Source of the DNA: Acidimicrobiia bacterium
GTDB taxonomy: Bacteria; Actinomycetota; Acidimicrobiia; Spongiisociales; UBA5794
DNA: 40,058 nucleotides
Direction: 5' to 3'
Assembly: GCA_030066265.1 (NCBI GenBank)
Contig: JASJCF010000002.1
Span: 1 to 40,058 of the forward strand
How positions within the stretch are numbered: position 1 is the stretch's first letter; each line of letters opens with the position of its first letter. Both the position numbers and the translations under genes were made by a program. The notes under the pieces are model-generated. The model did not search any database, had not been told where the DNA came from, and was given only the letters and a program-made list of their open reading frames with translations. Below are positions 33,515-40,058 of this stretch, piece after piece.

Positions 33515-34665
33515 TCGACCGAACGCTCCCGCTCGACGGCGTGAAGGTCGTGGAGCTCGCCGGAATCGGGCCGGCTCCGTTCGCCTCGGGCGTGCTGTCG
33601 GACTTGGGGGCTCTCGTGATCCGGATCGAGCGACCTTCCGGCCAAGCCGGTGCCCTCGGCGGCCTCGAGCGGCTCGGTGTCCGCGATGCTCTGATCGTGG
33701 AACTCGACCTGAAGACCTCGGAGGATCTCGTGCTTGCTCGCGAAGTGTGTGCCGAGGCCGACGTCCTGATCGAGGGGTTTCGGCCCGGTGTCGCCGAGCG
33801 GCTGGGACTCGGCCCTGGCGAGCTCCACTCCCGCAACCCGGGACTCGTGTACGTCCGCATCACCGGATGGGGTCAGGACGGTCCGTACTCGACGATGGCC
33901 GGCCACGACATCAACTACATCGGGCTGAGCGGCGTCTTGGCAGCGATCGGAGACGAGCTCCCGCTCCCTCCGCTCAATCTGATCGGGGATTATGCCGGTG
34001 GCGCGCTCTATGGCGTCATCGGTGCCCTCGCCGCGCTCCTCTCCCGGTCGATGACCGGCCAGGGGAGGGTCGTCGACGCAGCGATGATCGACGGTGCCGG
34101 GGCACTGATGGCCCCGATCGGCGCGCTGCGGACCCTGGGCATGTGGAGCGACGATCGCGCCTCCAATCTCCTCGACGGCGGCGCCCCTTTCTACCGTGCC
34201 TACGAGACGGCCGACGCCCGGTTCGTTGCCGTCGGTGCACTTGAACCGCCGTTCTACGCCCAGTTGTTGCACGGCCTGGGCCTCGATGCGGCTTCGCTGC
34301 CGGACCGCCACGACCGAGCGAACTGGCCTGCCCTCGAGGCGGAGTTCGCAGCGGCATTCGCCACCCGCACGCAGGCTGAGTGGGGTACCGTCTTCGACGG
34401 AACGGATGCGTGCGTCACACCGGTGCTCGGCCTCGGTCAGGTGGCCGAACATCCCCACCATGTCGCCCGCTCGGTGACCCACGACGACCCGGCATTGCGA
34501 CCAGGTATTCCCGCCCCGAGGACGGGGCATGGAGGCAGAAGCCGTGCGGAGGCGTCGGTATCCGATACTCTTGTCGCAGCCGGGATCCAGCCCGAGCAGG
34601 CGAATCGCCTGGAATCGAGCGGCCTGGCGTACTGGGTGGATGTGGCCCATCCCCGCCCTTCCTGA
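33511..34665 (+). CDS. CoA-transferase family III / alpha-methylacyl-CoA racemase-like
   Basis: This 384-residue protein belongs to the CaiB/BaiF/AMACR family. Markers are LDGVKVVELAGIGPAPFASGVLSDLGA, VLIEGFRPGVAERLGLGP, YVRITGWGQDGPYSTMAGHDINYIGLSG with the racemase His and Asp, and LNLIGDYAGGALYGVIG. The GHDINY/IGDYAGG pair favours racemase over transferase: it would epimerise 2-methylacyl-CoA so that branched chains can enter beta-oxidation. The GTG at 33511 overlaps the nucleoside hydrolase stop as GTGA. Why an acyl-CoA racemase is coupled to nucleoside salvage is unclear and may only reflect genome compaction. Confidence 0.88.
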   Translation: MIDRTLPLDGVKVVELAGIGPAPFASGVLSDLGALVIRIERPSGQAGALGGLERLGVRDALIVELDLKTSEDLVLAREVCAEADVLIEGFRPGVAERLGLGPGELHSRNPGLVYVRITGWGQDGPYSTMAGHDINYIGLSGVLAAIGDELPLPPLNLIGDYAGGALYGVIGALAALLSRSMTGQGRVVDAAMIDGAGALMAPIGALRTLGMWSDDRASNLLDGGAPFYRAYETADARFVAVGALEPPFYAQLLHGLGLDAASLPDRHDRANWPALEAEFAAAFATRTQAEWGTVFDGTDACVTPVLGLGQVAEHPHHVARSVTHDDPALRPGIPAPRTGHGGRSRAEASVSDTLVAAGIQPEQANRLESSGLAYWVDVAHPRPS

Positions 34666-34705
34666 GGCGCGGTGATTCAGGCCACGTCGGAGCCATGGAG
34701 GAGCG

Positions 34706-36148
34706 ATGAGAGCGGTTGTCGTGGGTGCGGGCGCAAGCGCTCGCGAGCTGATCCGGCGCCTCGGCGACTCGTGGGACGTGACGGTGATCGATCCCGATCC
34801 CGAGCGGCTCATGCTCGCAGAGAAGATCCGACCCATGGAAACCGTCGAGGGCGATGGCTCGAGCGCCCTCGTACTTCGAGACGCAGACATCGCCCACGCC
34901 GTCACCGTGGTGGCAGCGACCGGCTTCGATGACGTCAACCTGGAAGTCACGAAGCTGGCGAAGGTCGCCGGTGTCGAACATGTCGTATCGGTCGTCCGGC
35001 TGCCTGACCGGCTCGACGAGTTCCGTGCACTGGGCGCAGAGACGGTGACGCCGGCTTCGCTGGCCGGACGCGACATGGAGATCGCCATGGAGCCGCGGAA
35101 GCTCACCTCGACGACGTTTGCGGACGGCCGTGCGGAGGCGATCGAGTTCGAGATCACGCCCGATTCACCCGTCCAGGGTCGGGCGCTGAAGGACATCCAC
35201 TCGGAGACCTGGGTGGTCGCGGCCATCCTGCGGACCGGTCAGCTCGTCGTGCCGCACGGCGCAACCCGGCTGCTGACGGGGGATCGTGTCACGGTGGTCG
35301 GTGCGGCTGCCGACTTCACGCAGATCGTGCGCACATTCGCGGGGGGAGTCTCGCGCTTCCCGCTCAACTTCGGCCGAAAGGTGGTGGTTCCGCTCGTGAC
35401 CGAGTCGGACGTCGACGGCGTGGTTGCCGAGGCAGCCCAGTTCGTGAGGAACTCGAATGCCGTCTCGCTCATCGTGGTCCACCGCGACCCGAGAACGGTC
35501 AAGAGCGCAGCCGATGCCGACGTGATCGAGCAGCTCGTCGAGTGGACCGATCGCGAGGCGCTCGGGATCGAAGTCGAACATCGCGCGGTCGATGCTGATC
35601 CGTCGATTGCCGCAGTGGAGATCGCCAAGGGTGAATCGGTCGGCGTCATCGCCGTCCCGATGTCCCGTGCGTCGGCTCGGCGTCCGTTCGCGGGAATCCC
35701 CAAGGCCTTGAATCGGTCAGGAACAGCCGGCGTCCCTGTCCTCCTGACTCGCGGCGCCATGAAGTTCGAGGCGATCGTCGCACCGAGTCGTCGGACCATC
35801 TCGGGAGACTCGGCTGCGCGAGCTGCGATCGACATCGCAAAGCGGGCAGGCGTCAAGGTCGTCGGTGTCGCCGTTGCGAATCCCTCGTTCATGGGCGCCG
35901 ATGACCTCATGGAGAAGAAGCACGCAACGGCGTGGCTCAGGCAGGAAGCGTCCGTCCAGGACGTCGACGTCGAGCGGCACGTGGTTCGGGGAAACCCCGT
36001 GCGGGTGCTCTCGGATGTGAACGAGCGGGACCGGCTGCTCGTCGTGTCGATGCCTTCCCTTCCGGTGAGCCGCGTGAACCCTGGCACAGCCGTGTGGGCG
36101 GCGTCCCGAGGCGAGGGATCCGTGTTGTTCGTACCCGTGGTCGAGTGA
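34706..36148 (+). CDS. TrkA/RCK-domain protein fused to two USP-like domains
   Basis: This 480-residue soluble protein starts with an RCK_N/TrkA-N nucleotide-binding domain (about 1-115: VVVGAGASARELIRRL, VTVIDPDPERLMLAEKI, VEGDGSSALVLRDADI), then an RCK_C (TrkA-C) domain (about 140-215: ITPDSPVQGRALKDIH, LVVPHGATRLLTGDRVTVVG). The rest (about 220-480) looks like two universal-stress-type alpha/beta domains, each ending in a GVPVLLTRG or GSVLFVPVVE strand. RCK domains gate potassium channels or antiporters in response to nucleotides. The CPA2 antiporter gene starts 1 nt after the stop, so this is probably its regulatory subunit. GGAGGAG lies 2 nt before GCGATG-type spacing at the ATG, confirming the start. 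Confidence 0.85.
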   Translation: MRAVVVGAGASARELIRRLGDSWDVTVIDPDPERLMLAEKIRPMETVEGDGSSALVLRDADIAHAVTVVAATGFDDVNLEVTKLAKVAGVEHVVSVVRLPDRLDEFRALGAETVTPASLAGRDMEIAMEPRKLTSTTFADGRAEAIEFEITPDSPVQGRALKDIHSETWVVAAILRTGQLVVPHGATRLLTGDRVTVVGAAADFTQIVRTFAGGVSRFPLNFGRKVVVPLVTESDVDGVVAEAAQFVRNSNAVSLIVVHRDPRTVKSAADADVIEQLVEWTDREALGIEVEHRAVDADPSIAAVEIAKGESVGVIAVPMSRASARRPFAGIPKALNRSGTAGVPVLLTRGAMKFEAIVAPSRRTISGDSAARAAIDIAKRAGVKVVGVAVANPSFMGADDLMEKKHATAWLRQEASVQDVDVERHVVRGNPVRVLSDVNERDRLLVVSMPSLPVSRVNPGTAVWAASRGEGSVLFVPVVE

Positions 36149-36149
36149 C

Positions 36150-37382
36150 GTGTTATCCGTCATCGCTGCCACGACAAACGAGATCCTGCCGAATGCCGTC
36201 ACCTTCGTGGTGATCGGCTTCGCAGCGTTTCTCCTCCCCCTCGTCGCACGCTTGGTCCGGGTGCCGGCAGTCGTGCTCGAGATTCTCTTCGGTCTACTGA
36301 TCGGGCCACAGGTGCTCGGATTGATCGGCTCAGAGACCGCAAGTGAGGGATTCGTCCTCGTGCTCGCCGAGATCGGCCTGTTCCTGCTGATGTTCCTCGC
36401 AGGCTTCGAGATCGACTTCACCTCCCTCGAGCGGGAGGGAGTTGGGCCGATCCTCTTCGCGATTGCGTTCTTCGTGATCGTGGTGCTGCTGGCCTGGCTC
36501 GGGCTCGGCTACGTCGATCTGGCGACCACGGCGGAACGCGTCTATCTCACGTTGCTGATCTCGGCGGCGTCGATCGGAATCATCGTCCCAGCGCTTCGCA
36601 GCACGAATCGCACCAACACCCGGCAAGGGCAGACGACGCTCGTCATCGGGATCATCGCCGAGTTCCTCGCCGCAACCGGCATCATCGTGTACTCGGTCTG
36701 GTACTTGAACGGCTTCGGTGTCGAGCTGCTCTATGTTCTCGTGTTCGCCGCAGTGCTCTTGAGCTCGCTGTGGGTGATGCGCACCTTGGCGTGGTGGTTC
36801 CCCGAGCAGGCCGAGCGGCTCTTCTCGGGTGAGGACCCGGACGAGCTGGGGATCCGATTCAGCCTTGCCTTGCTCTTCGTCTTCGTGGGCTTGGCGATCG
36901 CCCTCGGCATGGACCCGATCCTGGGGGCGTTCATGGCGGGGGCCTTGTTCGCATTCGTCTTCCGAGATTCCGGCCAGCTCGAAGAGCGGCTGTCCGGGTT
37001 CGCCTACGGCTTCCTGATCCCCATCTTCTTCATCTCGGTGGGAATCCGGTTCCCGCTCGATGCCCTCAGCGACACGGCCGTCCTCGTTGCGGCGTTGTCG
37101 ATCATCGTGGTCGCCATCGCAGCGAAACTGATCCCTGCTCCGCTCCTGATGGTCCGCGGTCTTTCGTTCCGCGAGAGCATCGGAGCAGGCGTGTTGCTGT
37201 CCGGGCAGTTGAGCGTGATCATCGCCCTCGCCGAGGTGGGCGTGCAGATCGGCATCGTCAGCGAAGGGGTCTCGGCTGGCGCCGTTCTGCTCGTGGGCGT
37301 GACGGCGCTGCTCGCACCTGTGGTCTACAAGGTGCTCTGTCCGCCTCTCGAGGTCGATGCCGACGTGGCGGTGTCGGCCTGA
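36150..37382 (+). CDS. cation:proton antiporter, CPA2 family
   Basis: This 410-residue integral membrane protein has about 12 hydrophobic segments. CPA2 features are VVLEILFGLLIGPQVLGLIG near the N-terminus, LAEIGLFLLMFLAGFEIDF, LISAASIGIIVPALRS, ALGMDPILGAFMAGALFAF and GFLIPIFFISVGIRFPLDAL. It exchanges K+ or Na+ for protons. It begins with GTG at 36150, 1 nt after the TrkA-USP stop, and its TGA overlaps the next ATG as TGATG. Unlike KefB/KefC it has no fused RCK domain; the upstream gene supplies one in trans. Ion preference cannot be predicted. Confidence 0.9.
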   Translation: MLSVIAATTNEILPNAVTFVVIGFAAFLLPLVARLVRVPAVVLEILFGLLIGPQVLGLIGSETASEGFVLVLAEIGLFLLMFLAGFEIDFTSLEREGVGPILFAIAFFVIVVLLAWLGLGYVDLATTAERVYLTLLISAASIGIIVPALRSTNRTNTRQGQTTLVIGIIAEFLAATGIIVYSVWYLNGFGVELLYVLVFAAVLLSSLWVMRTLAWWFPEQAERLFSGEDPDELGIRFSLALLFVFVGLAIALGMDPILGAFMAGALFAFVFRDSGQLEERLSGFAYGFLIPIFFISVGIRFPLDALSDTAVLVAALSIIVVAIAAKLIPAPLLMVRGLSFRESIGAGVLLSGQLSVIIALAEVGVQIGIVSEGVSAGAVLLVGVTALLAPVVYKVLCPPLEVDADVAVSA

Positions 37383-37582
37383 TGGATGACGGGCGAAGAC
37401 CCCGCGATCTCGAAGCGATCAGGGCGGCCGTCGCATCGGGGGACTACTCCGTCGACGCGCTCGTCGTAGCGGATGCCGTTCTCGAGCGATGGCGACGCTT
37501 CGACGTCCTCATGCCCGACGAGAGCACGGCTGCCGATCAATCCGCCTCGACGGATACCGCCTCGGACTCCTCGAGGCGCTGA
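37382..37582 (+). CDS. small FlgM-like anti-sigma-type protein
   Basis: This 66-residue protein has a central motif, LEAIRAAVASGDYSVDALVV then ADAVLERW, that resembles the C-terminal sigma-binding helices of FlgM (pattern IRxAVAxGxYxVDxxxVAxAIL). The tail after residue 45 is Ser/Asp-rich and probably disordered. The start overlaps the antiporter stop (TGATG), so it is translated from the same mRNA, which argues that it is a real gene. The last 46 bases overlap the 3' end of the convergent DUF368 gene. No flagellar gene is in the window, so a true FlgM role is doubtful; it may bind another sigma factor or regulate the transporter. Confidence 0.65.
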   Translation: MDDGRRPRDLEAIRAAVASGDYSVDALVVADAVLERWRRFDVLMPDESTAADQSASTDTASDSSRR

Positions 37583-38457
37583 GCCGCCCCTCCGATCAGC
37601 ACCACGGCGGCGAACGCGATGATCGCGACGATCAGGGAGGGGAGCACCTGCCGATCGGGAGCTCCGAGATCTGTCGAGTCCACGCCGAGCGGCCACGGCC
37701 ACAGGACACGCAGGGAACCGGCCATCAACCCGATCAATGCTGACAGAACGACGTCGTGGTATCGCTTGAGGGCGCGGTCGAGGACCTGGGAGAACAGCGC
37801 CAGGCCGACGATGGCCCCGAGCATGAAGGCACTGAGCGAGACGATGTCGCCATCGGTGACTGCGGACAGAACCGGGGCATACATCCCGAGGACGACCAGG
37901 AGGAATGACCCGGACACCCCCGGCAGGATCATGGCGCAGATTGCGATCGCTCCAGCGCCGAAGAAGGCCCACAGCGACGGGTCCGACACCTGAGAGACCG
38001 TGTCCTCGGTGGTGCCCCCTCGGATCCCCAGGGCGACGAAGACGGCAATGCCGACGGCGGCAACGATCACTGCGTTGCGTGCGGACGGTTCACGGATGAG
38101 GCGCCAAGCGATCACCACGGAGCCTGCAACCAATCCGAGGAAAGCCGAAGCCATGATCACCGGCTGGGTGTGGAGCAGGTCCTCGAGCACGGGTGCCAGA
38201 GCGACGATCGCAAGCAGGATGCCGGACCCGAGCGGGATGATGAACCACCAGTCGACTCGGCCCATCCAGCGGCGGAATCCGCCGAGGTCGCCCTTGATCA
38301 GATGCCCGAGCGCCGAGGAACCCGCTCTGACGGATGCGACCAGTCGCTCGTAGATCCCGAAGATGAGCGCGATCGTGCCTCCGGACACGCCGGGCACGAT
38401 GTCTGCGGCACCCATGGCAAAGCCGCGAACGACAGTGAGGAGGACCTTCACAACCAT
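37537..38457 (-). CDS. DUF368 family polyprenyl-phosphate translocase (PopT-like)
   Basis: This 306-residue membrane protein has two copies of the family's re-entrant motif: GFAMGAADIVPGVSGGTIALIFGIYERL near the N-terminus and AICAMILPGVSGSFLLVVLGMY in the second half, separated by transmembrane helices, consistent with an inverted repeat fold. DUF368 proteins were recently reported to flip undecaprenyl phosphate back across the membrane for re-use in cell-wall synthesis. The ATG at 38457 starts the protein at the first motif and has a TACACT hexamer 8 nt upstream; the ORF track adds 73 residues that overlap dtd. It is convergent with the FlgM-like gene (46-bp overlap) and divergent from dtd. 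Confidence 0.88.
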   Translation of the reverse strand: MVVKVLLTVVRGFAMGAADIVPGVSGGTIALIFGIYERLVASVRAGSSALGHLIKGDLGGFRRWMGRVDWWFIIPLGSGILLAIVALAPVLEDLLHTQPVIMASAFLGLVAGSVVIAWRLIREPSARNAVIVAAVGIAVFVALGIRGGTTEDTVSQVSDPSLWAFFGAGAIAICAMILPGVSGSFLLVVLGMYAPVLSAVTDGDIVSLSAFMLGAIVGLALFSQVLDRALKRYHDVVLSALIGLMAGSLRVLWPWPLGVDSTDLGAPDRQVLPSLIVAIIAFAAVVLIGGAAQRLEESEAVSVEAD

Positions 38458-38465
38458 GACCGGCG

Positions 38466-38475
38466 AGTGTAGGTT
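38466..38475. promoter_or_regulatory. back-to-back -10 elements for DUF368 and dtd
   Basis: On the minus strand TACACT (38466-38471) lies 8 nt before the DUF368 ATG. On the plus strand TAGGTT (38470-38475) could serve dtd. The two overlap, so the promoters may exclude each other. Confidence 0.35.
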
Positions 38476-38502
38476 CCGGCGGTCCCCACTCCCGGGAGCG
38501 GT

Positions 38503-38970
38503 GTGAGAGCGGTCATCCAACGAGTGACGGAGGCTTCGGTGCACGTCGGCACCGAGGTCGTCGGTGCAATCGGTTCGGGATTCGTCGTGCTCGTCGCTGT
38601 GGTTCACACCGACACCGACGAGGACGTCCACGCACTGGTCGACAAGGTCGTGCACCTGCGGGTGTTCAACGACCACGAGGGGAAGATGAACCGTTCGCTC
38701 CTCGACGTCGCGGGCTCCGTGCTGGTGGTGTCGCAGTTCACGCTGGCGGGAGAGGTGCGCAAGGGGCGTCGACCTTCGTTCTCGTCGGCTGCCGAGCCGG
38801 CGTACGCAGCACGCATGGTGGACGAGGTCGTCACAGCCTTCTCCGACCGTGGGGTGAATGTGGCGACTGGCCGCTTCGGGGCCATGATGTCGGTTCAGTT
38901 GGTCAACGACGGTCCGGTCACGTTCGTCATCGACGTCGACGACGGTTCGGTGCTCGCGTCGGCGAGGTGA
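38503..38970 (+). CDS. dtd: D-aminoacyl-tRNA deacylase
   Basis: This 155-residue enzyme frees tRNA from D-amino acids. It has the full set of DTD motifs: [15 protein letters not shown] at the N-terminus, [36 protein letters not shown] (the SQFTL active-site strand) and the C-terminal [13 protein letters not shown] containing the Gly-cisPro region. The start is GTG at 38503 with GGGAG 5 nt upstream. Length matches the family. Its last 76 bases overlap the 3' end of the convergent helicase-nuclease gene, a long overlap between two conserved genes. Confidence 0.95.
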   Translation: MRAVIQRVTEASVHVGTEVVGAIGSGFVVLVAVVHTDTDEDVHALVDKVVHLRVFNDHEGKMNRSLLDVAGSVLVVSQFTLAGEVRKGRRPSFSSAAEPAYAARMVDEVVTAFSDRGVNVATGRFGAMMSVQLVNDGPVTFVIDVDDGSVLASAR

Positions 38971-40058
38971 GCCTGTCCGGCGTCACAGAGGTGCAGGAAG
39001 TCGCACCATCGGCACGACGCAGATGGTTCCGGCTCGAAGGGACCGGTCTCGGCGGTGGCGAGGAGCTGACTGACCGTGGTCACTGCAGTGTCCAACCACG
39101 GTTCATCCACTCGCCGGGTGAACGTCTCGGCGGGCTCAGTACCGAAGTAGGCGAACGCGACGGTGAGGTCTTCGGGCCGGCTCGATGTGAGCAGGCCCCG
39201 ATCCGCTGCGACGGCGTACGCCTGGAGCTGGACCGCCTTTGCGTCCGACGGCGTTGGCGCGCCGGACTTGTAGTCGACGATCTCCCACGATCTCTCGTCG
39301 CCGTACACGGCATCCACCTTGCCTCGGAGTCGGCGTCCGTCGAGCGTGATCTCGAACGGAGTCTCCACGAGGAACGGTCGATCAGATGCGAAACGCGATC
39401 GCTGGAACGACTGCCACGGGTCACCGCGACGGCCTCCGCCTTGGACAGTGATGTCGTCGGGGCCGGCGGTGTCATCCGGTGATGGAATCGAGGCCTCTTC
39501 GAGGGTGGCGATGCCGAGGTTGTGGAGTTCCACCCTGCGGTGGAATGCAGTGCCGAGCACGGCGGACGTGCGCGGCCGGCGGGGAAGCCGGTCGTGGTGG
39601 AGCCAGCGAAAGCGGAGGGGGCACTCTGCCAGAGCCACGAGCGCGGTCACCGACGTGGAGAAGACCTCAGGCTCAGGTTCGACTCCCGGGAGCTCCAGAT
39701 CGCCGAGTTCGAGCGTGAACTGCTGCGCTCGTCGTTCGACGTCGTCTGCCAATTCCGGATGGTCGCGTCGGATCCAGCCGGGGTCCTCGATCGTCTGTCG
39801 CAGCGCAGCGCCCCATCCGTCCTCGAATGACGGATCGGGAGGCTCCACCCGTGGGATGACGGGCATCGGCGCGGGACGCTCGCCGGGATCGTCGCAGAAG
39901 ACCTCCGAAACGACCCCGTCGACCGCACGAATGGCGCGGAGGAGGTCGCTCGGCGCCTTGGGCCGTCGATTGTCACCGTGCCAGGCGTGCCCCGTCGCCA
40001 CCAGGGTGCGTCGCGCCCGAGTGGATGCGACGTATGCAAGGCGCCACTCCTGTGCATC
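38895..40058 (-). CDS. UvrD/RecB-type ATP-dependent helicase-nuclease (AdnA/AdnB-like), C-terminal part
   Basis: The last 387 codons of a larger gene are visible; the 5' part lies beyond the right edge. The first visible residues [20 protein letters not shown] are UvrD helicase motif VI, so the ORF-track start at 40001 is internal. The C-terminal RecB nuclease domain follows: GTAFHRRVE (motif His), [18 protein letters not shown] (Asp and Lys of the active site) and [11 protein letters not shown]. Cysteines in [10 protein letters not shown] and [12 protein letters not shown] form the split arrangement of an iron-sulfur nuclease. Actinobacterial AdnA/AdnB resects double-strand breaks with this domain order, and the nuclease residues appear intact. 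The gene ends inside dtd (76-bp convergent overlap). Confidence 0.85.
   Translation of the reverse strand, partial: DAQEWRLAYVASTRARRTLVATGHAWHGDNRRPKAPSDLLRAIRAVDGVVSEVFCDDPGERPAPMPVIPRVEPPDPSFEDGWGAALRQTIEDPGWIRRDHPELADDVERRAQQFTLELGDLELPGVEPEPEVFSTSVTALVALAECPLRFRWLHHDRLPRRPRTSAVLGTAFHRRVELHNLGIATLEEASIPSPDDTAGPDDITVQGGGRRGDPWQSFQRSRFASDRPFLVETPFEITLDGRRLRGKVDAVYGDERSWEIVDYKSGAPTPSDAKAVQLQAYAVAADRGLLTSSRPEDLTVAFAYFGTEPAETFTRRVDEPWLDTAVTTVSQLLATAETGPFEPEPSASCRWCDFLHLCDAGQAHLADASTEPSSTSMTNVTGPSLTN

Noticed and set aside
33331-35226. 631-residue minus-strand ORF opposite the racemase and TrkA genes
   Set aside because: It spans two conserved plus-strand genes and their junction, with a Ser/Arg/Pro-rich composition and no recognisable motif. 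It is a shadow ORF.
1-40058. Mobile element, prophage, defence island or biosynthetic cluster
   Set aside because: No transposase, integrase, terminal repeats, tRNA-flanked insertion, polyketide/peptide synthase or toxin-antitoxin pair was seen, and the genes look chromosomal with uniform base use.

Overview
The window is high-GC, gene-dense DNA with short intergenic gaps and many 1-8 bp start/stop overlaps. Four things point to an Actinomycetota chromosome, most likely an environmental Acidimicrobiia-type lineage: a close mycothiol S-conjugate amidase (Mca) match, an F420 biosynthesis gene (CofC/FbiD) with an F420-type LLM oxidoreductase, a RamB/ScfR-type regulator beside the glyoxylate shunt genes, and a run of TAnnnT hexamers placed 6-8 nt before start codons, as in leaderless actinobacterial promoters. 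I see no insertion sequence, prophage, CRISPR array, tRNA or rRNA. The lineage is an inference; no phylogeny was run.

Layout. 1-2.3 kb: a GMC oxidoreductase fragment and an SDR (minus), divergent from an orphan sugar-type ABC ATPase. 2.3-6.4 kb (minus): polar amino-acid ABC binding lipoprotein and permease, cofC, a PIG-L deacetylase and a saccharopine-dehydrogenase-like enzyme, tightly packed and probably one transcript. 6.6-8.4 kb: pyruvate kinase and a small protein. 8.4-12.7 kb (minus): two paralogous VanW/G5-like/PASTA surface proteins. 12.8-17.6 kb (plus): stand-alone PD-(D/E)XK nuclease, mca, and a coupled GTPase-GTPase-MscS operon. 17.6-19.0 kb (minus): diacylglycerol-kinase-family protein and a single-domain response regulator. 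19.2-25.8 kb: P5C dehydrogenase, a nuclease lipoprotein (minus), two SDRs, a thiolase and an LLM oxidoreductase. 25.9-30.4 kb: aceB-aceA (minus) divergent from a ramB-like regulator. 30.4-34.7 kb: PQQ-type sugar dehydrogenase lipoprotein, ribokinase, nucleoside hydrolase and a CoA-transferase/racemase, all coupled. 34.7-38.5 kb: a TrkA-USP protein, a CPA2 antiporter and a FlgM-like small protein, convergent with a DUF368 lipid-phosphate translocase. 38.5-40.1 kb: D-Tyr-tRNA deacylase, convergent with the C-terminus of a UvrD/RecB (Adn-type) helicase-nuclease that runs off the window.

Functional picture. The central genes describe growth on fatty or branched acyl chains: SDR/MFE2-like dehydrogenase, thiolase and AMACR-type enzyme feed acetyl-CoA, and aceB/aceA with the RamB-like regulator assimilate it. 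Ribokinase with nucleoside hydrolase forms a nucleoside salvage step. Envelope maintenance is represented by the VanW pair, the DUF368 translocase, MscS and the dynamin-like GTPases.

The most unusual signals are: (i) four 6-bp half-sites at exact 11-bp steps over a divergent promoter at 21710-21748; (ii) the two-GTPase plus MscS operon, in which both GTPases have an altered NKxD motif; (iii) many leaderless-type promoters; (iv) a putative RamB box, a GAAATGC direct repeat and a palindrome between aceB and ramB; (v) a nested dyad in the leader of the amino-acid transporter operon. No intergenic gap exceeds 300 bases.
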